Shown here: in pieces, positions 10,794 to 22,488 of the stretch | Layout: each line of letters begins with the position of its first letter | Numbering within the stretch: the first letter of the stretch is position 1 | Source: Mycobacterium colombiense | GTDB lineage: Bacteria > Actinomycetota > Actinomycetes > Mycobacteriales > Mycobacteriaceae | NCBI RefSeq assembly: GCF_001672755.1 | Contig: NZ_LZKI01000069.1 | Span: 1-59,328 of the forward strand | Reading direction: 5' to 3' | DNA: 59,328 nt | Notes under the pieces: generated by a model | Told to the model about the DNA's origin: nothing | What the model saw: only the letters and a program-made list of their open reading frames with translations | The model's database searches: none | Position numbers and translations under genes: made by a program

Positions 10794-11657
10794 TTAGCGC
10801 ACAGCGTTCAGCTTGTGCGACAACACCGTTGCGAACGTGTGGGTATCCCCGGGCCAGCGCGCCGACACGTAGCCGCCGTCGTCGACGACGAATGCGGGCC
10901 GCGAGTCGGTGGCCGTATCGCGCGCCATGCCCGAGGTTTTCCGCCGCCAGTGTGGTGATCCTGGCGCCACGTCACAGAAATCGGTGGGATCTTCAAGCGC
11001 GCGTGTGACTTCCGACTGCACTGACATGTACCCGCCGGGTTGGCCCGGCGCCTCGGTATAGGTCCGGTAGTAGTCGCGATCCCAGAACCGGGTCAGTCGG
11101 GTGAGGCGCCAGGCCAACCGCTCCATTGCCCACGTCAACGCCGTGGTCTTGCGCCCGTACAGGACGGAACGGCCGGTTTCGGGATCGACGCTGCGTGCGG
11201 CGAGCAACACCCCGTGACAGATGGCGGCCACCACCAGCTCGCGGGCGAAGGCCTGCGCGACCAGCCGGTGCAGGATGTCGCTGTCGATGTAGCTGCGCAT
11301 CCCGCGGGCGCGATGGCCGCCCGGCAGCAGCAGCGCGTCGACGCCGTCGAGCCCGGCCCCCGCCCAGGTTAACGGATGCTGAAACTCGTTGGAGTGCACC
11401 ATGTCTCGGTAGGCACTACGCCCGTCTTTGTTGGCGCGCAGCGTCAAGCCGATCAGCGGGATGGCGCCCAGCAGCGGCAGTGCGGACCAGATGTCCAATC
11501 CGCGGCCCGTCACCATGATGTCGTCGGCCACCCCGGGCGCGCCGGTTTCGGTCGCGAAGATCACCCGGTGGCCGCTTTGCGTCAACATCTTCCAGCTGAC
11601 CGCGACTTCGGTCGGGTCGAAGTCGCGGTCCGGGATCGGGAGGAGGACGGTGGCCAC
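10794..11657 (-). CDS. DJ-1/PfpI family protein
   Basis: 287 residues. Class I glutamine-amidotransferase-like fold of the DJ-1/PfpI superfamily. The nucleophile elbow Cys147 (AAICHGV) and the preceding LLPGGHRARGM are visible. The C-terminus is longer than in typical 180-190 residue members. Activity (protease, glyoxalase/deglycase, isonitrile hydratase or chaperone) cannot be told from sequence. It lies 13 bp downstream of the F420-type protein on the same strand, so they are probably co-transcribed. In M. tuberculosis this slot holds Rv2055c-Rv2060 (zinc-independent ribosomal protein paralogues and others), which are absent here. Confidence 0.82.
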   Translation of the reverse strand: MATVLLPIPDRDFDPTEVAVSWKMLTQSGHRVIFATETGAPGVADDIMVTGRGLDIWSALPLLGAIPLIGLTLRANKDGRSAYRDMVHSNEFQHPLTWAGAGLDGVDALLLPGGHRARGMRSYIDSDILHRLVAQAFARELVVAAICHGVLLAARSVDPETGRSVLYGRKTTALTWAMERLAWRLTRLTRFWDRDYYRTYTEAPGQPGGYMSVQSEVTRALEDPTDFCDVAPGSPHWRRKTSGMARDTATDSRPAFVVDDGGYVSARWPGDTHTFATVLSHKLNAVR

Positions 11658-11670
11658 GGCGCCCCGGCGT

Positions 11671-12060
11671 TCAGGCCACTTTCAGTTCGAGGCCGACGTT
11701 GTTCTCCATCCCGCCGCGCAGCTTGCTGAAGAAGTTGAACACCTTGCCCACGACGCCGTAGCGCTTGCCGATCGCGTCGTAGACGGCGGCCGTTTCCGAC
11801 TTGTCGAGGATAGCCGCGGTCCCCTCGATGGCCTCGCTGGTCGGCCGGCCGTTCATGGTGCAGGTGGCCAGCGTGACCCGCGGGGTGTTTCGGATTCGCT
11901 TGACCTTCCACGACTTTTCCTGGGTGATGACCAGAAGTCGATCGCCACGCTGCTTATCCAGCGCCGCCCAGATCGGCGTCGGCTTGGGCTTGCCGTCCTT
12001 GGTGAATGTGGTCAGCAGGACGTACTGCGTCTTGGCAAGGTCGGCGAAGGTCGGCGTCAC
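11671..12060 (-). CDS. PPOX-class split-barrel protein, probable F420-dependent (Rv2061c-like)
   Basis: 129 residues from a GTG start. Pyridoxamine-phosphate-oxidase-like split barrel of the kind often using F420H2 (FDOR-B). Seen: YVLLTTFTKDGKPKPTPIWAA, the cofactor-facing strand LLVITQEKSWKVKRIRNTPRV, and a C-terminal GMENNVGLELKVA. The function of Rv2061c is not known to me; an F420-dependent reductase is inference. Divergent from the DUF1214 operon; the shared 127-bp region carries that operon's promoter and operator. Confidence 0.82.
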   Translation of the reverse strand: MTPTFADLAKTQYVLLTTFTKDGKPKPTPIWAALDKQRGDRLLVITQEKSWKVKRIRNTPRVTLATCTMNGRPTSEAIEGTAAILDKSETAAVYDAIGKRYGVVGKVFNFFSKLRGGMENNVGLELKVA

Positions 12061-12091
12061 CAGGACAACTTACCGCCGCGGGGTCGGGGCG

Positions 12092-12120
12092 TTGACATTC
12101 TCGGTGCTCGGCTGCATAGT
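12092..12120 (+). promoter_or_regulatory. SigA-type promoter of the DUF1214-sulfotransferase-tetR-SDR operon
   Basis: TTGACA at 12092-12097 and CATAGT at 12115-12120 with a 17-bp spacer: a perfect -35, and a -10 with 4 of 6 consensus bases. The expected transcription start, near 12127, falls at the edge of the inverted repeat at 12130-12156. This suggests a repressor-controlled promoter. It reads toward the start codon at 12188. Confidence 0.6.
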
Positions 12121-12129
12121 CATGACAGC

Positions 12130-12156
12130 TTAACTGAAAACGCTATTTTCAATTAA
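12130..12156. promoter_or_regulatory. Inverted repeat, probable TetR operator
   Basis: Arms TTAACTGAAAA (12130-12140) and TTTTCAATTAA (12146-12156) around a 5-bp centre CGCTA, with one mismatch. The patch is strikingly AT-rich for this genome. It lies just after the -10 element and before the operon that encodes a TetR protein (14573-15205), so autoregulation by that protein is the natural reading. No binding data; inference. Confidence 0.6.
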
Positions 12157-12187
12157 GGTCGCAGAGCACCGATCGAAGTAGGCAGTC

Positions 12188-13426
12188 ATGGGCGATCCGA
12201 CGAGGTCACTGGCGTGGCTGCCGTTCTCGATCGCCGAGGCGGCCTTGGATTCCTCGGGTGAAGCGGGCGATCCCGATCTGTTTGCGGCGTGGTCGCAACT
12301 CTTGAGCCGGCTCAACGAAGCCGCGCAGACCGTCGAATCAGAGCCGGCAAGCCGCAACCGGATCGACGTCGCCGCCGGAATCCGGCACCTGCTGGTGCTG
12401 CTCACCGCGGGTATCGACGAGGCGCTGCGGTTCGATCCGGATCCCGCACTGCGCGTCCAACGCACCAGCACCGATGACATCGTGACCTGGGGAATGGAGT
12501 GCCCGGACTGCCTCTACACCCGCGCCGCGCTGCGCGGCGGGGAGAGCTATCGGCTGTACGGCAACCGCGGCACCGCCCGCTACGTCGGGCTCCAGACGAT
12601 GAACGGCATCGCCGCCACCGCCAACGAGTTGGTCGACGAGCTCGAAACGGATCCCGACGGGAACTTCGAGGTCGTGCTGTCGGCCTCGAAACAGCCGGGG
12701 CGAGCGGGCAATTGGATGCGCATCGAGGGTGAGCATCCCACGTTGACAGTGCGGCACTTCTTCTACGACTGGGATACCGAGGTCGCATCATCGCTGCGCA
12801 TCGAGCGACTCGGTGACCCGGTCCGGGCTACAACCCCTCCGGTCGACCCCTACGCGGCGGTGACCAGCCAACTGACCGCCCTCGGTGACTTCGTCGCGGA
12901 CAACCTGGCGTTCTTTTTGCAGTTCGGGTCCGCCGCACCGCCCAACGGCTTCCTGCCCCCGATCGATCGCACCGACATGGGGGCCGCCGCGGAGAACCGG
13001 CCGGTGATCGGCCGGTGGGAACTGCACCCGGGCGAGGCCCTCATCGTCGAAGTTCAACCACCACCTGGCATCTATTGGAGCTTCTCGATCGGTAACCCGT
13101 GGTGGGAGACGATCCATTACGGGCGCCACCAGTCCAGCCTGAATGCGCATCAGGCCGCGATGGATTCCGATGGATTGGTCCGCGCGGTGCTGTGCGATCG
13201 TGACCCCGGGATCGCCAACTGGCTCGACACCGCGGGTCACAGCAACGGCCCGATCATCCTGCGCTGCGTGCGGACCGAAACGGCGCCCACACCGACGACA
13301 CGAGTGGTGCCATTCGACGACATCCACACCGAGTTGCCTTCGGACACCGCGCAAGTCACCCCCGAAGAGCGCGCATCAATCCTCGCGGCGCGGCGCCGTG
13401 CGGTGCACGAAAGGTTCGGACGGTGA
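12188..13426 (+). CDS. DUF1214-domain protein, first gene of a four-gene operon
   Basis: 412 residues. The C-terminal half (about 300-380) has the DUF1214 look: GRWELHPGEALIVEV, YWSFSIGNPWWET and a Trp/His-rich stretch. The N-terminal half has RLYGNRGTARYVGLQT. Members of this family occur near sulfotransferases and steroid or lipid genes in mycobacteria; no reaction is known to me. No signal peptide. It overlaps the sulfotransferase start by 4 bp (GTGA), so the two are translationally coupled. Expression is probably set by the promoter and dyad at 12092-12156. Confidence 0.78.
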   Translation: MGDPTRSLAWLPFSIAEAALDSSGEAGDPDLFAAWSQLLSRLNEAAQTVESEPASRNRIDVAAGIRHLLVLLTAGIDEALRFDPDPALRVQRTSTDDIVTWGMECPDCLYTRAALRGGESYRLYGNRGTARYVGLQTMNGIAATANELVDELETDPDGNFEVVLSASKQPGRAGNWMRIEGEHPTLTVRHFFYDWDTEVASSLRIERLGDPVRATTPPVDPYAAVTSQLTALGDFVADNLAFFLQFGSAAPPNGFLPPIDRTDMGAAAENRPVIGRWELHPGEALIVEVQPPPGIYWSFSIGNPWWETIHYGRHQSSLNAHQAAMDSDGLVRAVLCDRDPGIANWLDTAGHSNGPIILRCVRTETAPTPTTRVVPFDDIHTELPSDTAQVTPEERASILAARRRAVHERFGR

Positions 13427-14568
13427 CCTTCGAAGCTGACGAGTTAGAGGACGGCGCCCGAACCGCAACCGGTCTCGACGATTTCGGATCGTCCTACTAC
13501 CGCGAGGGACTGCAACGCATCGTCGACGCGCTGAACAACGAGGCGGACCTCAACGACGTCGGGCGGGTCATCCAGCACGCCACTATCAGCAACGCCCTGA
13601 TCCAGCGCCTCAAGGTCGAGGAGGCCTACCGGCAGCACCCCGAGATCGATGACCAGGTGGTCGGGGGCCCCGTCTTCGTCATCGGCCTGCCCCGGACCGG
13701 GACCACCGCGCTGAGCCAGCTGGTGGCCGCCGATCCCCAGTTCCGATCGCTGCGGATGTGGGAGTCGCAAGCGCCCACCCCACCGCCGGAGGCCGCGACC
13801 GAGCACAACGACCCGCGGATCGCGCAGGCCGAGGCCGGCCTGAAGATGCTCGACGACATGTTCCCGCTGATGAAAACCCTGTATAACTCCGAGGCCACAG
13901 CGCCGACCGAATGCCAGGACCTGATGGGAATGAGCTTTCGCACCTTCCACTTTGACGGCGCCGTGCGCGCCCCCGGGTATCTCGCGTGGTTGATGGGCTG
14001 CGACATGCGCGAGACCTATGTCTTTCACCGGCGAGTGCTCCGGCTGTTGCAATGGCACTGTCCGCCGGTGCTGTGGCATCTCAAGACGCCCGTGCACATA
14101 TTCGCCCTCGACGCTCTCGTCGCGGCATATCCCGACGCCAAATTCCTGTGGAGCCATCGCGATCCGGCCAAGGTGATGGGTTCGGTCTGCAGCCTGATCC
14201 GGTATGTGCGTAGCTGGAGCAGCGACCGCGACGACGCCAGGGAACTCGGCGCCGAGCAAGTCGACAGCTGGGCCGAAGGGGTCCGGCGGGCAATGGATTT
14301 CCGCGACCGGATGGGCGACGACCGATTCGCCGACGTCTCGTTCGCGGACCTCCAGACGGATCCGGTTGGCACGCTGCAAACCAGCTACGACACCCTGGGC
14401 CTGACCTTCACCGATGCCACCCTCGCCTCAGTCAAGCGTTGGGCCGCGGATCACCGGCCGGGCTCCCGCGGCGCACATGACTATGACCTGGCCGACTACG
14501 GCCTGACACCCGAAGGCGTTCGCGAGCGATTTGCGGACTATCTCGCCGTCTACGACGCGACCGCCTGA
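13423..14568 (+). CDS. Sulfotransferase family protein
   Basis: 381 residues from a GTG that overlaps the previous stop. PAPS-dependent sulfotransferase family: the 5'-phosphosulfate loop GLPRTGTT is at about 88-95, and the 3'-phosphate region SHRDPAKVMGSVCSL lies in the second half. This is the mycobacterial Stf-like group that has an extra N-terminal helical region. The acceptor (lipid, sterol or small molecule) is unknown. Its partners DUF1214 and SDR suggest oxidation plus sulfation of one hydrophobic substrate; this is inference. The tetR start follows the stop codon by 4 bp. Confidence 0.87.
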   Translation: MTFEADELEDGARTATGLDDFGSSYYREGLQRIVDALNNEADLNDVGRVIQHATISNALIQRLKVEEAYRQHPEIDDQVVGGPVFVIGLPRTGTTALSQLVAADPQFRSLRMWESQAPTPPPEAATEHNDPRIAQAEAGLKMLDDMFPLMKTLYNSEATAPTECQDLMGMSFRTFHFDGAVRAPGYLAWLMGCDMRETYVFHRRVLRLLQWHCPPVLWHLKTPVHIFALDALVAAYPDAKFLWSHRDPAKVMGSVCSLIRYVRSWSSDRDDARELGAEQVDSWAEGVRRAMDFRDRMGDDRFADVSFADLQTDPVGTLQTSYDTLGLTFTDATLASVKRWAADHRPGSRGAHDYDLADYGLTPEGVRERFADYLAVYDATA

Positions 14569-14572
14569 ATCC

Positions 14573-15205
14573 GTGAGCACCCCCCGCACGCGGCGACGCG
14601 AAAAACTCGGCCCGGACGCGGCGGTGCGCCGCGAGATCCTGGCTGCCGCTTCAACCGTTCTGCGGGAGCAGGGAATTGGGAAGCTCAGCATCGGCGCGGT
14701 GCTGCACCGGGCCGCGCTGGGCACCCGGGCGTTCTATCGTCACTTCGAATCCAAGGACGACTTGGTGGCGGCGCTGTTTCTCGACATGGCGCGCGCGGAG
14801 GAACGGCGGCTGCGACGCCGGATGGCACCTGCCGTCACGGAGGTCGACGCGGTCGCGGCGTGGATCGATGGACGACTCGACCTGGCGTTCGATGACAGCA
14901 TCAAATCCGACCTGCGTCGCCTGTCGCTGGAAGCTCAGTCGCAGTCCTCCGCACTCATTCAGCCCGCGTACGCGGAGATGCTCAGGCCGCTCAGCGAGGT
15001 CCTGCAGCGTGGCCTGCAGAGCGGGGTCTTCCACCGGGTCGACCCGGTGACGGGTGCCCAGTTCATTCACGGGGTGGTCTGGGCGGGCATCAACCAACAC
15101 TGGGCGACGGGCGATTTCGACCGCACCGTTCTCCGCGAACGCATGCTGCAGTTCTGCCTGCGCGGGCTGGGCATGCGGGCCGCAGAACCGAACAAAGGAG
15201 ACTAG
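14573..15205 (+). CDS. TetR-family transcriptional regulator
   Basis: About 210 residues from a GTG at 14573; an earlier in-frame start lies inside the sulfotransferase gene and is less likely. N-terminal helix-turn-helix: REILAAASTVLREQGIGKLSIGAVLHRA, then LGTRAFYRHFESKDDLVAAL, the hallmark of TetR proteins. The C-terminal all-helical ligand domain has no specific signature. Sitting inside the operon, it most likely represses it through the dyad at 12130-12156, with the pathway substrate or product as inducer. Confidence 0.9.
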   Translation: MSTPRTRRREKLGPDAAVRREILAAASTVLREQGIGKLSIGAVLHRAALGTRAFYRHFESKDDLVAALFLDMARAEERRLRRRMAPAVTEVDAVAAWIDGRLDLAFDDSIKSDLRRLSLEAQSQSSALIQPAYAEMLRPLSEVLQRGLQSGVFHRVDPVTGAQFIHGVVWAGINQHWATGDFDRTVLRERMLQFCLRGLGMRAAEPNKGD

Positions 15206-15207
15206 CG

Positions 15208-16011
15208 ATGGATCTGGGATTTGCCGGGTCGACGGCCGTGGTCACCGGCGGCAGTAAGGGGATGGGCCTGGCGATCGCCGAAACCCTTGCAGCCGAAGGG
15301 GCCAGCGTAGCGGTGATGGCCCGAGGCCACCAGGCGCTCGATGCCGCCGTCTCGTCGCTGCGGCGAGCGGGCGCTCCGGATGCCGTCGGCATCAGCGTGG
15401 ATATGACCGACGCCGCGTCCATCACCGCCGGCTTCGGCGCCGTCGCGCAACGGTGGGGGCAACTCAACACCCTGGTCCACACGATCGGACCGGGCGACGG
15501 CTATTTCGAGCAGATGGACGACGCACAGTGGGATGAGGCGTTCACCCTCGGCACGATGTCGGCCGTCCGGTCGATTCGCGCCGCCCTGCCGCTGCTGCGC
15601 TCCGCGGACTGGGCCCGCGTCGTCACGTTGTCCGCGCATTCGATTCAGCGCCAAAACCCGCGAATAATCGCCTACACGGCGGCAAAATCGGCGTTGGCCA
15701 GCATCACCAAGAACCTGGCGAAAAGCCTTGCCAGGGATGGCATTCTGGTCAACTGCGTATGTCCTGGAACCATCGTCACCGCAAGCTTCACCGAAGCGCT
15801 CAAGGACATCCTCGCCGCCGACGGCCTCGACGCCACTAATCCGGTCGACGTTATGACCTGGATCGACAACAACTTTCATCAGCCCTGTGACCTCGGCCGC
15901 GCCGGACTGCCTGAAGAGGTCGCCTCCCTCACCGCCTACCTGGCGTCGCGGCGCAACGGCTATGTCACCGGCGCGACGGTCAACGTCGATGGCGGGTCGG
16001 ACTTCATCTGA
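15208..16011 (+). CDS. Short-chain dehydrogenase/reductase
   Basis: 267 residues; starts 2 bp after the tetR stop, with AAAGGAGAC upstream. Classical SDR: nucleotide motif TGGSKGMG (13-20), catalytic Ser in VTLSAHS (142-145), and Tyr156/Lys160 in YTAAK. The C-terminal GYVTGATVNVDGG is typical. NAD(P)-dependent alcohol/ketone oxidoreductase of unknown substrate. Last gene of the operon; its 3' end faces cobN with 25 bp between. Confidence 0.92.
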   Translation: MDLGFAGSTAVVTGGSKGMGLAIAETLAAEGASVAVMARGHQALDAAVSSLRRAGAPDAVGISVDMTDAASITAGFGAVAQRWGQLNTLVHTIGPGDGYFEQMDDAQWDEAFTLGTMSAVRSIRAALPLLRSADWARVVTLSAHSIQRQNPRIIAYTAAKSALASITKNLAKSLARDGILVNCVCPGTIVTASFTEALKDILAADGLDATNPVDVMTWIDNNFHQPCDLGRAGLPEEVASLTAYLASRRNGYVTGATVNVDGGSDFI

Positions 16012-16036
16012 CGGCTGCTTCAGCCCCCGAGCGCGG

Positions 16037-19612
<3,576 letters not shown>

Positions 19613-19658
19613 CCGTCATTCGTACCGCAACGAGGCGCGCACGCGCCTACTGGGACCG

Positions 19659-20339
19659 TCAACCGCCCAGCAGGGCCGCGATCCGGCCGGCGACCTGTTG
19701 CGCCATGATGCGAGCCGGGCCGTCCCTGGCCGGTTCGTAGCGGTCCGCGCGGGCGTCGTAATCGGCGCCCGCGATCGACCCGTGATCGGCCGCCAGTTCC
19801 ACCACCTCCACCGGCCAGCCGACACGTTCCAGGCGGGCGGCGAAATCCCTGCTGGCGTCCACCGGCACGACGTCATCGTGGAGGCCGTGCAGCAACGAGA
19901 AGGGCGAACCGACACCGGCGTCACTCAGCCCGTTGGTCACCGGCTCGCCGGAGATCGGATCGGGGATCATGAAGGCTCCGGCGAGGCACACCGTGTGCGC
20001 CGGAGCGAAGTCGTATTGCGCCGCGCGCAGCGTCACGCCCGCCGCGGCGGCACCGCCCATCGACCACCCGACGAGCAGGATGCGCCCGGCGTCGCGCGCG
20101 AGGTTGCGGGTGAACTCCAGCGACCGCAGCAGATCCGCGCGCCCGCCGTCATCGGCATGGGAGTTCCAGTCCGGTGCCACCACCACCGCGGCGCGCCCGG
20201 CCAGCATGCCGGCCAATGGGCCGACGGCGGCGCGGGCATCGGTTTGCGCACCATGCCACAGCAAGATCGTGGACGGCGCCGGCTCGCCGAAGACATCGGC
20301 CCACCGGCCTGGGGCATATTCCACCGTCCTCACGGGCAC
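19659..20339 (-). CDS. Alpha/beta hydrolase
   Basis: 226 residues from a GTG. Small serine hydrolase: LWHGA early (oxyanion side), nucleophile Ser93 in VGWSMGGAAA, and the acid and His in HGLHDDVVPV and AADHGS. No membrane segment or signal. It lies 35 bp downstream of ssuD on the same strand and 46 bp upstream of cobN, so it may be the last gene of the ssu transcript. Substrate unknown. An inverted repeat covers its start codon (20331-20352). Confidence 0.82.
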   Translation of the reverse strand: MPVRTVEYAPGRWADVFGEPAPSTILLWHGAQTDARAAVGPLAGMLAGRAAVVVAPDWNSHADDGGRADLLRSLEFTRNLARDAGRILLVGWSMGGAAAAGVTLRAAQYDFAPAHTVCLAGAFMIPDPISGEPVTNGLSDAGVGSPFSLLHGLHDDVVPVDASRDFAARLERVGWPVEVVELAADHGSIAGADYDARADRYEPARDGPARIMAQQVAGRIAALLGG

Positions 20340-20352
20340 GAGGATGCCCGTG
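20331..20352. promoter_or_regulatory. Inverted repeat over the hydrolase start codon
   Basis: CACGGGCA (20331-20338), a 6-bp loop, then TGCCCGTG (20345-20352): perfect 8-bp arms. In the minus-strand transcript it forms a GC-rich hairpin across the GTG start of the hydrolase, 22 bp after the ssuD stop. It may attenuate the read-through transcript or hide the start. No T-run follows, so it is not a classical terminator. Confidence 0.4.
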
Positions 20353-20374
20353 CTGACGCGTGTTCAATCCTCGA

Positions 20375-21466
20375 TCAGGCAATGCCACTGCCGCGCAGGA
20401 TCGGCAGCACGCCCTCGGCGAACCAGTAGGCCTCTTCCAGATGCGGATAGCCCGACAGGATGAATTCGTCGAAGCCCAGCGCGTGGTATTCGGCGATGAG
20501 GTTGGCGACCTCCTGGTGGCTACCGACCAGCGCGGTGCCCGCACCGCCGCGCACCAGCCCCACCCCGGCCCACAGATTCGGGTAGATCTCCAGCTTGTCG
20601 AGACGGCCGCCGTGCAGCGCGGTCATCCGGCGCTGCCCCTCGGATTCCGAACGAGCGTGCTGCTCAGTGGCATTCGCGATCTGCTCGGGGCTCAGTTCGC
20701 TGACCAATTCCTCGGCCACCGCCCATGCCGCCGCGGAGGTGTCGCGACTGATGGTGTGCAACCGGATGCCGAACCGCACGTTGCGGCCACGGTCTTGGGC
20801 CAGCGCCCGCACCTTGGTGATCTTCTCCGCTGCGGCCTGCGGCGGCTCACCCCAGGTGAGGTACACGTCCACGTATTCGGCCGCAATGGCCAGTGCCGGC
20901 GGTGAGGATCCGCCGAAATAGATCTGCGGCAACGGATCCGGCGGCTCCGACACCCGCGCGTCCTCGACGTGGTAGTACTTGCCCTCGAAGTCGACGGATT
21001 CCTGCCGCCACACGGAATTGACGATGTGCAGGAATTCGCCGGTGCGCGCGTAGCGCTCGTCGTGGCCGAGCCAGTCACCGAAGCGGCGCTGCTCGCCGTC
21101 GTCGCTGCCACTGACGACATTGAGCAGCACCCGGCCGTCCGAAAAGCGCTGCAGCGTCGCGGTCTGTTGCGCGGCCAACGTCGGCGGCACCAGGCCCGGC
21201 CGGAACGCAACCAGGAACTTCAACCGTTCGGTCTCGGCCAGCAGCGCCGACGCCGTCAACCACGCGTCCTCACACCAGGTTCCGGTGGGAGTCAGCACGC
21301 CCTCGTAGCCGAGCCGGTCCGCGGCGCGCGCCACCTCGGCCAGATAGCGACGCGTCGGCTTGCGACGACCGGCCGGAACCGCGTGATGTGACGACGCATG
21401 CGAGCCACCCACGATGGATCGGCTGTCGCCGGTGGTCGGCAGGAACCAGAAAAACTTTGCCGCCAT
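20375..21466 (-). CDS. ssuD: FMNH2-dependent alkanesulfonate monooxygenase SsuD
   Basis: 363 residues. Bacterial-luciferase-like flavin enzyme that cleaves the C-S bond of alkanesulfonates, giving aldehyde and sulfite. Seen: FFWFLPTTGDSR at the start, the substrate-side TGTWCEDAW and FRPGLVPPTLAAQQTAT, then DGRVLLNVVSGSDDGEQRRFGDWL and the flexible-loop region after YFGGSSPPA. The length is close to typical SsuD (about 380). It follows ssuA by 11 bp. The reduced flavin must come from an SsuE-like reductase not found here. Confidence 0.92.
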   Translation of the reverse strand: MAAKFFWFLPTTGDSRSIVGGSHASSHHAVPAGRRKPTRRYLAEVARAADRLGYEGVLTPTGTWCEDAWLTASALLAETERLKFLVAFRPGLVPPTLAAQQTATLQRFSDGRVLLNVVSGSDDGEQRRFGDWLGHDERYARTGEFLHIVNSVWRQESVDFEGKYYHVEDARVSEPPDPLPQIYFGGSSPPALAIAAEYVDVYLTWGEPPQAAAEKITKVRALAQDRGRNVRFGIRLHTISRDTSAAAWAVAEELVSELSPEQIANATEQHARSESEGQRRMTALHGGRLDKLEIYPNLWAGVGLVRGGAGTALVGSHQEVANLIAEYHALGFDEFILSGYPHLEEAYWFAEGVLPILRGSGIA

Positions 21467-21477
21467 AACTCCTCAGA

Positions 21478-22488
21478 TCAGCTGGCGAGGCCTTGTCGCA
21501 ACGCCTCATTGAATCGACGGTCGACCCAGTTGGCAAACCTGGGCGATGACGCGAGCTGGCCTGCGGCCGCGAACAAATCGGCCAGCTTCTGTTCCGACGC
21601 GACCACGCCGTCACCGAGTTCTGTCGGCAACCGCAGGCTGCGCGTCGCCGCGACCGCCGCCACCTGTGGATCCAACCCTACTGCGGCGGAATAGTCTTGG
21701 GCCCATTCTTGCGGATGAGCCCTGGCCCACTGCACCGCCTTCTCGAAACGTACCAGCAGGTCGGACAGCGCGGTGTTGCGTTTCGGGTCATCCAGCGCCT
21801 GGTCGGAGGCGACGCCCACCCAGTCGCCGTTGGTGACGCCCTGCGCCTCGGCGATGCTGCGGACCGGGATCTGCTGCTCGGCCTGGGCCGTGTAGGGATC
21901 CCAGATGGCCCAGGCGTCGGCCTGGCGCTGGCTGAACGCCGACAGCGCATCGGCGGGCTGCAGGAACACGAACTTCACCTCGGCGGGTTTGAGCCCGGCC
22001 TTGTCCAGCTGGGCCAGCAGGTTGGCGTGCGACGAGCTGCCCTTGGCGACGGCGATCGCCTTCCCGCGCAAGTCGGAGACCGACGTGATAGGCGAATCGG
22101 CGTGCACCAGAACGCGATTGCCCGCCCCGCCGCCACCGTACGCGGAGACCGCCTTGATCTTCGCGTTGCTGGCGGCGCCGAAGATCGGCGGCGTGTTACC
22201 GGTGATCGCGAAGTCGATCTTGCCCGCGGTGGCCGCCTCGACTTGCGGCGGCCCGGAGGTGAACGTCGAGAACGCGACGCGGTAGGGCAGGTTGTCCAGC
22301 TGCCCGGCGGCGCGCAGCAGGGCTTCGGTGCCACCCTTCTGATCCCCCACCTGCAGGGTCAGATTGGACAGCTCCGACAGCGGCACCGCGGCCGGCGGCG
22401 GCTTGGGACCCAAACTGGCTGTGCGCGAGACACATCCGGCCAACAGGAATACGATCGTCGCGGCCAGCGCGGCGAAACCCCGCGTCAA
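21478..22488 (-). CDS. ssuA: Aliphatic sulfonate ABC transporter binding lipoprotein SsuA
   Basis: 336 residues from a TTG start that overlaps the ssuB stop by 4 bp. Lipoprotein signal with lipobox LLAGC (Cys19). Periplasmic-binding fold of the NMT1/SsuA type: LSNLTLQVGDQKGGTEALLRAAG, FAITGNTPPIFGAAS, LRGKAIAVAKGSSSHANLL. It captures sulfonates outside the membrane for the SsuC/SsuB transporter. Taurine or another sulfur compound could also be the ligand, but the linkage to ssuD favours alkanesulfonates. Confidence 0.9.
   Translation of the reverse strand: MTRGFAALAATIVFLLAGCVSRTASLGPKPPPAAVPLSELSNLTLQVGDQKGGTEALLRAAGQLDNLPYRVAFSTFTSGPPQVEAATAGKIDFAITGNTPPIFGAASNAKIKAVSAYGGGGAGNRVLVHADSPITSVSDLRGKAIAVAKGSSSHANLLAQLDKAGLKPAEVKFVFLQPADALSAFSQRQADAWAIWDPYTAQAEQQIPVRSIAEAQGVTNGDWVGVASDQALDDPKRNTALSDLLVRFEKAVQWARAHPQEWAQDYSAAVGLDPQVAAVAATRSLRLPTELGDGVVASEQKLADLFAAAGQLASSPRFANWVDRRFNEALRQGLAS

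Noticed and set aside
16012..16036. Small hairpin GGCTG-CTT-CAGCC between the SDR gene and cobN as terminator
   Set aside because: Five-bp stem without a T-run; too weak in a GC-rich genome.
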